This document shows, piece after piece, positions 62,818 through 64,000 of a DNA stretch of 64,000 nt; within the stretch, counting starts at the first letter, position 1, and the number at the start of each line of letters is the position of its first letter. The stretch is from Rhizobium lusitanum (lineage in GTDB: Bacteria; Pseudomonadota; Alphaproteobacteria; Rhizobiales; Rhizobiaceae), in contig NZ_CP050308.1 of the NCBI RefSeq assembly GCF_014189535.1, positions 1,674,001-1,738,000 of the forward strand. The letters run 5' to 3'. The notes below the pieces were generated by a model, which saw only the letters and a program-made list of their open reading frames with translations, was not told the DNA's origin and did no database searches. A program made the position numbers and the translations under genes.

Positions 62818-64000
62818 ATGAACGACAAGACCGAAACATCAGCCCTCTCCTCCGACGCAACGGAAGTTCGCGCCCAGAAGCTCAAGCTGCTGCGCGAAAA
62901 GATCGGCGACGTCTATCCGGCGCATTTCCACAGGACGCTGACCAATGCCGAATTGACGGCGAAATATGAGGGCCTGGAGCCGGACATCGAAACCACCGAT
63001 GTCGTCACCGTCGCCGGCCGTGTCTACTCGTCGCGCAATTCCGGCATGTTCATGGATATCCATGATGCCTCCGGCAAGATCCAGATCTTCAGCCACAAGG
63101 ACGTCACCGGTGAAGACGCCCGCTCCCTGCTGCCGCTGATCGACATCGGCGACATCATCGGCGTCACCGGCATCGTCCGCCGCACCAAGCGCGGCGAGCT
63201 GACGATCAACGCCCAGCAGATCACCATGCTGACCAAGTCGCTGCTGCCGATGCCCGAGAAGTGGCATGGCCTGTCCGATATCGAGCTGCGCTACCGCAAG
63301 CGCCATCTCGACATCATGACCAACGAAGAATCCAAGCTCCGCTTCCAGCAGCGCAGCCGCATCGTCTCCGGCATCCGCCGCTTCATGGAAGAAGACGGCT
63401 TCATGGAAGTCGAGACGCCGATGCTGCATTCGGTCTATGGCGGTGCCACCGCCGAGCCGTTCAAGACGCATCACAACACGCTGAAGCTCGACATGTATCT
63501 GCGCATCGCGCCGGAACTGTTTCTGAAGCGCACGCTGGTTTCGGGCCTTGCCGACAAGGTGTTCGAGATCAACCGCAACTTCCGCAACGAAGGCGTCTCC
63601 ACCCGGCACAATCCTGAATTCACCATGATGGAGTGCTACTGGGCCTATGCCGACTACGAGGACGTCATGGACCTAGTCGAGCGCCTGTTCTCGACGCTGG
63701 CGCTGTCGATCCACGGCACTACGGAATTCGCCTTCGGCGACAAGCAGATCTCCTTCAAGGGTCCTTTCCGTCGCGTGCCGATGCCCGACGCCGTCAAGGA
63801 GGCGACCGGTATTGACTTCCTGGCGATCAAGACCGACGAGGAAGCCCGCGCCGCCTCCAAGGCCGCCGGCTTCGCCGTCGAGAAGGACGCAACCTGGGGC
63901 GAATGCCTTGCCTTCATCTTCGAGGAGAAGGTGGAAGGCACGCTGATCCAGCCCTCGCACGTCACGCATTTCCCGAAGGACATTTCGCCCTTCGCCAAGG
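62818..64000 (+). CDS. lysS: Lysyl-tRNA synthetase, class II, 5' part (cut by window edge)
   Basis: The first 394 codons of a class II synthetase. An N-terminal OB-fold tRNA-binding domain (VVTVAGRVYSSRNSGMFMDIHDASGKIQIF) precedes the catalytic core. Motif 1 surrounds RIVSGIRRFMEEDGFMEVETPML, and motif 2 reads EINRNFRNEGVSTRHNPEFTMMECYWAYADY. The family is about 500 residues, so motif 3 and the C-terminus lie beyond position 64000. ATG at 62818 follows the gltX stop by 15 bases. The truncation is due to the window edge. Confidence 0.95.
   Translation, partial: MNDKTETSALSSDATEVRAQKLKLLREKIGDVYPAHFHRTLTNAELTAKYEGLEPDIETTDVVTVAGRVYSSRNSGMFMDIHDASGKIQIFSHKDVTGEDARSLLPLIDIGDIIGVTGIVRRTKRGELTINAQQITMLTKSLLPMPEKWHGLSDIELRYRKRHLDIMTNEESKLRFQQRSRIVSGIRRFMEEDGFMEVETPMLHSVYGGATAEPFKTHHNTLKLDMYLRIAPELFLKRTLVSGLADKVFEINRNFRNEGVSTRHNPEFTMMECYWAYADYEDVMDLVERLFSTLALSIHGTTEFAFGDKQISFKGPFRRVPMPDAVKEATGIDFLAIKTDEEARAASKAAGFAVEKDATWGECLAFIFEEKVEGTLIQPSHVTHFPKDISPFAK

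Overview
The window is a chromosomal segment from an alphaproteobacterium of the order Rhizobiales, most likely Rhizobiaceae (Rhizobium/Agrobacterium type). Four things suggest this: the short aa3-oxidase subunit IV gene upstream of a split pntAA-pntAB-pntB transhydrogenase, a group IV ornithine decarboxylase with a long leader, an HWE-family histidine kinase, and many LacI-regulated sugar operons. Rhizobial-type GC-rich palindromic repeats lie between some genes. No tRNA, rRNA, CRISPR, prophage or insertion sequence was seen. Genus and species cannot be fixed from the sequence alone.

Layout. 1-6.1 kb: the 5' part of sarcosine oxidase beta (minus), a small secreted protein, rpsU, a TPR lipoprotein, a DadA-like FAD oxidoreductase and an HWE kinase. 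6.1-6.85 kb: a PemK/MazF-like toxin and Phd-like antitoxin with a perfect 30-bp palindrome at their promoter. 6.9-10.2 kb: transhydrogenase genes and the oxidase subunit. 10.4-14.0 kb: a c-di-GMP protein with a decayed GGDEF site and an orphan TRAP binding protein. 14.3-18.7 kb: a PuuD-like amidotransferase, a 2-hydroxyacid dehydrogenase with its LacI regulator, a MarR regulator and a creatininase-family hydrolase.

18.8-25.2 kb: a CobW-family metallochaperone, a WD40 protein and CysE form an operon behind a Zur-like box. After a palindromic repeat region comes a Pho-box-like site in front of an exported phosphoesterase and a dihaem peroxidase. 25.3-33.7 kb: GNAT, ornithine decarboxylase with a 500-bp leader, LysR, a DUF1007/NicO metal-transport pair, small membrane and DUF533 proteins, eda, and overlapping CYTH and CHAD genes.

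33.7-54.9 kb is mostly carbohydrate metabolism. It holds an MFS transporter plus DapA-like lyase under a divergent LacI, then TrhO, a second GGDEF-EAL protein and an FMN reductase. Next come GH1 beta-glucosidase, Gfo/Idh dehydrogenase, a TIM-barrel isomerase/epimerase and a CUT2 ABC transporter, with a divergent LacI gene and two palindromic operators. A frameshifted glyoxalase-family gene separates this from lacI-xylB-xylA. 55.0-58.7 kb is an EmrAB efflux operon with a divergent TetR and two inverted-repeat operators. 58.8-64 kb holds an AraC/GyrI-like regulator, TerC, a small secreted protein, gltX and the 5' part of lysS.

Most of the window looks like well-kept core and catabolic DNA. The points most worth testing are the Zur-like CobW/WD40/CysE operon, the Pho-box phosphoesterase-peroxidase pair, a possible oxidative glycoside-cleavage cluster, and several well-defined operators. 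I found no clear sign of a wholly new type of system.
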